Shown piece by piece: positions 4,803 to 6,925 of a DNA stretch of 6,925 nucleotides. Source of the DNA: Helicobacteraceae bacterium (lineage in GTDB: Bacteria > Campylobacterota > Campylobacteria > Campylobacterales > Sulfurimonadaceae); contig WFMY01000117.1 of the NCBI GenBank assembly GCA_015488855.1, forward strand, positions 1 to 6,925, written 5' to 3'. The first letter of the stretch is position 1. Each line of letters opens with the position of its first letter. The notes below the pieces were generated by a model. It was given only the letters and a program-made list of their open reading frames with translations. It searched no databases and had not been told where the DNA came from. The position numbers were made by a program, and so were the translations under genes.

Positions 4803-6686
4803 ATGGCATTAGTGAAAAAAAATACCCCATCATTGAGTTCATCTGCAGCTTCAGGAGTAGATAAAAGAAAACAAAGAACTTTAGCAAAACAACAACAGAT
4901 CTCTGAGAGTATCGCAGGTGTTGCGATGACGATCCTTGATAACGCACAAGAGAGTGTAAGTGCCATCGAAGAGCTTAAATCTTCAATGGAGCAAATCGCT
5001 ACTGCTGCGGAGGAAAATTCGGGTGCAAGTGAACAAGCCCTTGCAAATGTAAAAAGTATAAATTCAAATATTACACGGATGAACTCAAGTATTACGACAG
5101 TAATATCATCAACGCTCTCAACAGGTGATAGCATCATGGCTTCTGTTGACAAGATCAATGAGTCTGTTGTTCGTATGGATAAGGCAGTTGTCGTTGCAAA
5201 AGATTCAGCTACAAAAAGTGAAGAGTTAAAAGTATCATCTCAAAATATTGGTGATGCTGTTGGTTTCATCGCAAAGATTGCAGATCAGACAAACTTACTC
5301 GCTTTAAATGCAGCTATTGAAGCATCTCGAGCCAAAGAGCATGGTAAAGGTTTTGCAGTTGTTGCTGATGAGACTCGTGCATTAGCAGGTGAGAGTGAAA
5401 AAAATGCAGAATTTATCTCAGAACTTGTAACAAAGATCCAATCCTCCATAGATGATATCATAAACTCCATTGGCGATACTACAGGCATCATTTCTGAAAA
5501 TGGTACAAAAGGGAATGCTCTGAGTGCGAAGATGGAGGAGCTTACTAAGATAGCTGTTTATTCTGTTGAAGCAGCACGAAGTGTCAATACCTATACACAA
5601 AATCTTGGAGATATTGTCGCTAAGATCAATGATGGAAGTCAGGACATAGCAGATGCCTCTGCTTCCATAGCTACTTCAGTAGAAAAAACACTCAATGGTA
5701 TAGAGATTCAGTCAGATGCTCTTGCTCAAACTGAGGATGACATCAAAGACCTTTCTTCTCTTGCAGAGGAGTTAAAGTTTTCAACAGATACTATGAAATC
5801 AGCTGAAGATATAGCACTTTCAGCAGATACTATTGGTGGAAGTATGGAAGATATCCAAACAGCTTTAGAGGATGTGACCAATGCCCTCAATCAGATAGAA
5901 TCCTCTTCACATACAACAAACCAAAGTGCACTTACAAATAAAGAACTTATAGATGCTGGGATAGTAGCAGCAAAAGATATAGATAAGCTCATAGAGATAG
6001 CACGGAGAAACTTTGACATTTTAAAAGTCTCTTTCAATGTAGTTAAAGCAAGTGTAACAGAGATTCGTGAAGCTTTTGGAGATTCTATCTCTAAAGGAAA
6101 TTTAGCTGCAACTGAACTCAATGTTATAGTTAAAGAAACAAAAAGTGTAGATAAAACAGTAGGCAATATCTCTAACTCTATTGTGCAACTTAATATGCTC
6201 GCAATCTCTGGTTCTATAGAAGCAGCTCGTGCTGGTGACTTTGGAAAAGGTTTTGCCGTTGTTTCCGCAGATATCCGCAATCTTGCAAAAGATTCTGAGA
6301 GTAATACTGAGAAAATCAATGATATTGTTGAGTCAATGAACTCAGAGATAGATACAGTAAAAACAGACTGGACAAATCTTCTTGATTCTCAAGGGGGCGA
6401 ACGCTCAAACATAGATACACTCATCAATGATATTACAAAAATCACAGATATGCTTGTCGATCTACTTGACCGCTACACTGGACTTAAAACTGTCAATGAT
6501 CAAAACTTAGAGGGTATGAATCAAGTAAATATTGGTGTTAATGAGATTCAAAAAGCAATAGAACTTAGTGCAAGAAATGCGATGGAATCTCGTAAAGCAA
6601 GCGAGCTTATTATAGAGACAGTAGCTCATATAGGTGAAGGTGTAGAAGAGTTAGCAGTGATGGCAGATGAACTTCAACAAGGTTGA
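4803..6686 (+). CDS. Soluble methyl-accepting chemotaxis protein with two tandem signalling domains
   Basis: Chemoreceptor of 627 residues with no hydrophobic membrane segment, no HAMP and no recognisable sensor domain; nearly all is predicted coiled coil. Signalling hairpin 1 covers about 33-327. Its tip starts IADQTNLLALNAAIEASR (159-176) and continues to GKGFAVVADETRALA; R176 and E179 match Tsr R388 and E391, which lie in the trimer and kinase-control tip. Hairpin 2 covers about 333-627. Its tip reads IVQLNMLAISGSIEAARAGD (460-479) followed by GKGFAVVSADIRNLA, with S469 for the invariant Asn (Tsr N381) and D479 for E391. The sequence around E70-E71 (ATAAEENSGA, 66-75) fits the methylation consensus; the matching place in hairpin 2 is H370-T371. 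There is no CheR/CheB-docking pentapeptide at the C-terminus. AAGGA lies 8 nt before the ATG. The gene sits between the PAS sensor and a CheW-like gene, so it probably relays PAS signals to CheA. Confidence 0.95.
   Translation: MALVKKNTPSLSSSAASGVDKRKQRTLAKQQQISESIAGVAMTILDNAQESVSAIEELKSSMEQIATAAEENSGASEQALANVKSINSNITRMNSSITTVISSTLSTGDSIMASVDKINESVVRMDKAVVVAKDSATKSEELKVSSQNIGDAVGFIAKIADQTNLLALNAAIEASRAKEHGKGFAVVADETRALAGESEKNAEFISELVTKIQSSIDDIINSIGDTTGIISENGTKGNALSAKMEELTKIAVYSVEAARSVNTYTQNLGDIVAKINDGSQDIADASASIATSVEKTLNGIEIQSDALAQTEDDIKDLSSLAEELKFSTDTMKSAEDIALSADTIGGSMEDIQTALEDVTNALNQIESSSHTTNQSALTNKELIDAGIVAAKDIDKLIEIARRNFDILKVSFNVVKASVTEIREAFGDSISKGNLAATELNVIVKETKSVDKTVGNISNSIVQLNMLAISGSIEAARAGDFGKGFAVVSADIRNLAKDSESNTEKINDIVESMNSEIDTVKTDWTNLLDSQGGERSNIDTLINDITKITDMLVDLLDRYTGLKTVNDQNLEGMNQVNIGVNEIQKAIELSARNAMESRKASELIIETVAHIGEGVEELAVMADELQQG
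4899..6683 (+). repeat. Protein-level tandem duplication within the chemoreceptor (2 x about 295 residues, offset 300)
   Basis: Residues 33-327 and 333-627 align without gaps at a constant offset of 300. Examples are E35/E335, I37/I337, A41/A341, T43-I44/T343-I344, E56/E356, Q64-I65/Q364-I365, N164/N464, E173/E473, R176/R476, G181-V187/G481-V487, I282/I582, L317/L617, A321/A621 and E323-L324/E623-L624. The second copy ends with the protein. Outside the tip the copies are well diverged, so the duplication is old and is not a DNA-level repeat. The five residues between the copies form a direct helical link. Confidence 0.75.
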
Positions 6687-6708
6687 TGCAAACAGATAGG
6701 GATAGATA

Positions 6709-6925
6709 ATGCAAATCCAAGAGATTTTAATTATTAAAAATAACTCTGAGAGTTTTGGAATATCAACGCAAGATATCAATCAAATTTTTAGAGTGCCTGA
6801 TATTATGCCACTTCCTCTTCGACCAAAAGAGGTTCGGGGGTTAAGTGTATTGGGTGGTAACATTGCAACTGTTTTAGATGTAAATATACTTTTAGGTATA
6901 GAGAAAGTTAATGAGAATGATGAAC
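6709..6925 (+). CDS. CheW-like chemotaxis coupling protein, N-terminal part (runs off the window)
   Basis: 72 codons are visible and the reading frame is open at the window edge. The sequence fits the CheW fold: a first strand QEILIIKNNSESFGI, then INQIFRVPDIMPLPLRP, then EVRGLSVLGGNIATVLDVN. These correspond to the CheW pattern of a conserved PxxxPLP turn, VRG and the strand ending in D-x-N/R. CheW links receptors to the histidine kinase CheA. The start ATG follows AGGGA (6698-6702) by 6 nt, and the gap from the receptor stop is 22 bp, so the gene is probably in the same operon. The missing 3' part leaves open whether it is plain CheW or a CheV-type fusion with a receiver domain. Confidence 0.88.
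   Translation, partial: MQIQEILIIKNNSESFGISTQDINQIFRVPDIMPLPLRPKEVRGLSVLGGNIATVLDVNILLGIEKVNENDE

Noticed and set aside
5891..6319. 142-codon minus-strand frame inside the chemoreceptor
   Set aside because: It is antisense to the second signalling domain, whose protein pattern is clearly conserved.
1..6925. Search for mobile elements, CRISPR arrays, tRNA genes and phage or attachment sites
   Set aside because: No transposase, regular spacer array, tRNA-like cloverleaf or flanking duplication was seen. The gene order looks like stable core chromosome.

Overview
The window is AT-rich bacterial chromosome. Its gene content points to a free-living member of the Campylobacterota (Epsilonproteobacteria), perhaps near Sulfurimonas or its relatives. 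The grounds are protein resemblance and gene order: flhA beside an Rrf2-family regulator and divergent rpsO recalls Campylobacter, and flhA beside a DHH phosphoesterase recalls Helicobacter. The promoters also look right for the group, with a clear TATAAT -10 box and no recognisable -35 box. The genus is an inference that the sequence alone does not settle.

Left half (about 56-3754, minus strand): a compact three-gene unit read from right to left. It holds an Rrf2-family regulator with three cysteines, flhA (the export gate of the flagellar type III secretion system), and an NrnB-like DHH/DHHA1 phosphoesterase. rrf2 and flhA are separated by only 3 nt and are in the same frame. flhA and the phosphoesterase are 18 bp apart. 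Both downstream genes appear to start with TTG. A 17-bp dyad lies between the rrf2 -10 box and the rrf2 start codon and is a candidate autoregulatory operator.

Middle (3755-4359): a divergent promoter region serves rrf2 on the left and rpsO (ribosomal protein S15) on the right. The two predicted promoters overlap back to back. rpsO is followed by a 10-bp-stem hairpin that probably terminates it. A second promoter then drives the right-hand operon.

Right half (4360 to the end, plus strand): a chemotaxis or energy-taxis module. It holds a stand-alone Aer/CetB-like PAS protein that keeps the flavin-pocket motif of Aer, a fully soluble 627-residue chemoreceptor, and the start of a CheW-like coupling protein that runs off the window. 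The receptor is the most interesting object here. It consists of two complete signalling hairpins in tandem, aligned at an exact offset of 300 residues. The first tip is near-canonical and has an apparent methylation site. The second tip is divergent and lacks that site. With no membrane segment, a separate PAS sensor and its own CheW, the set looks like a split, cytoplasmic redox receptor. Its double-signalling-domain layout recalls the DosM receptor of Vibrio cholerae, which bridges the two layers of cytoplasmic arrays; that functional parallel is inference.
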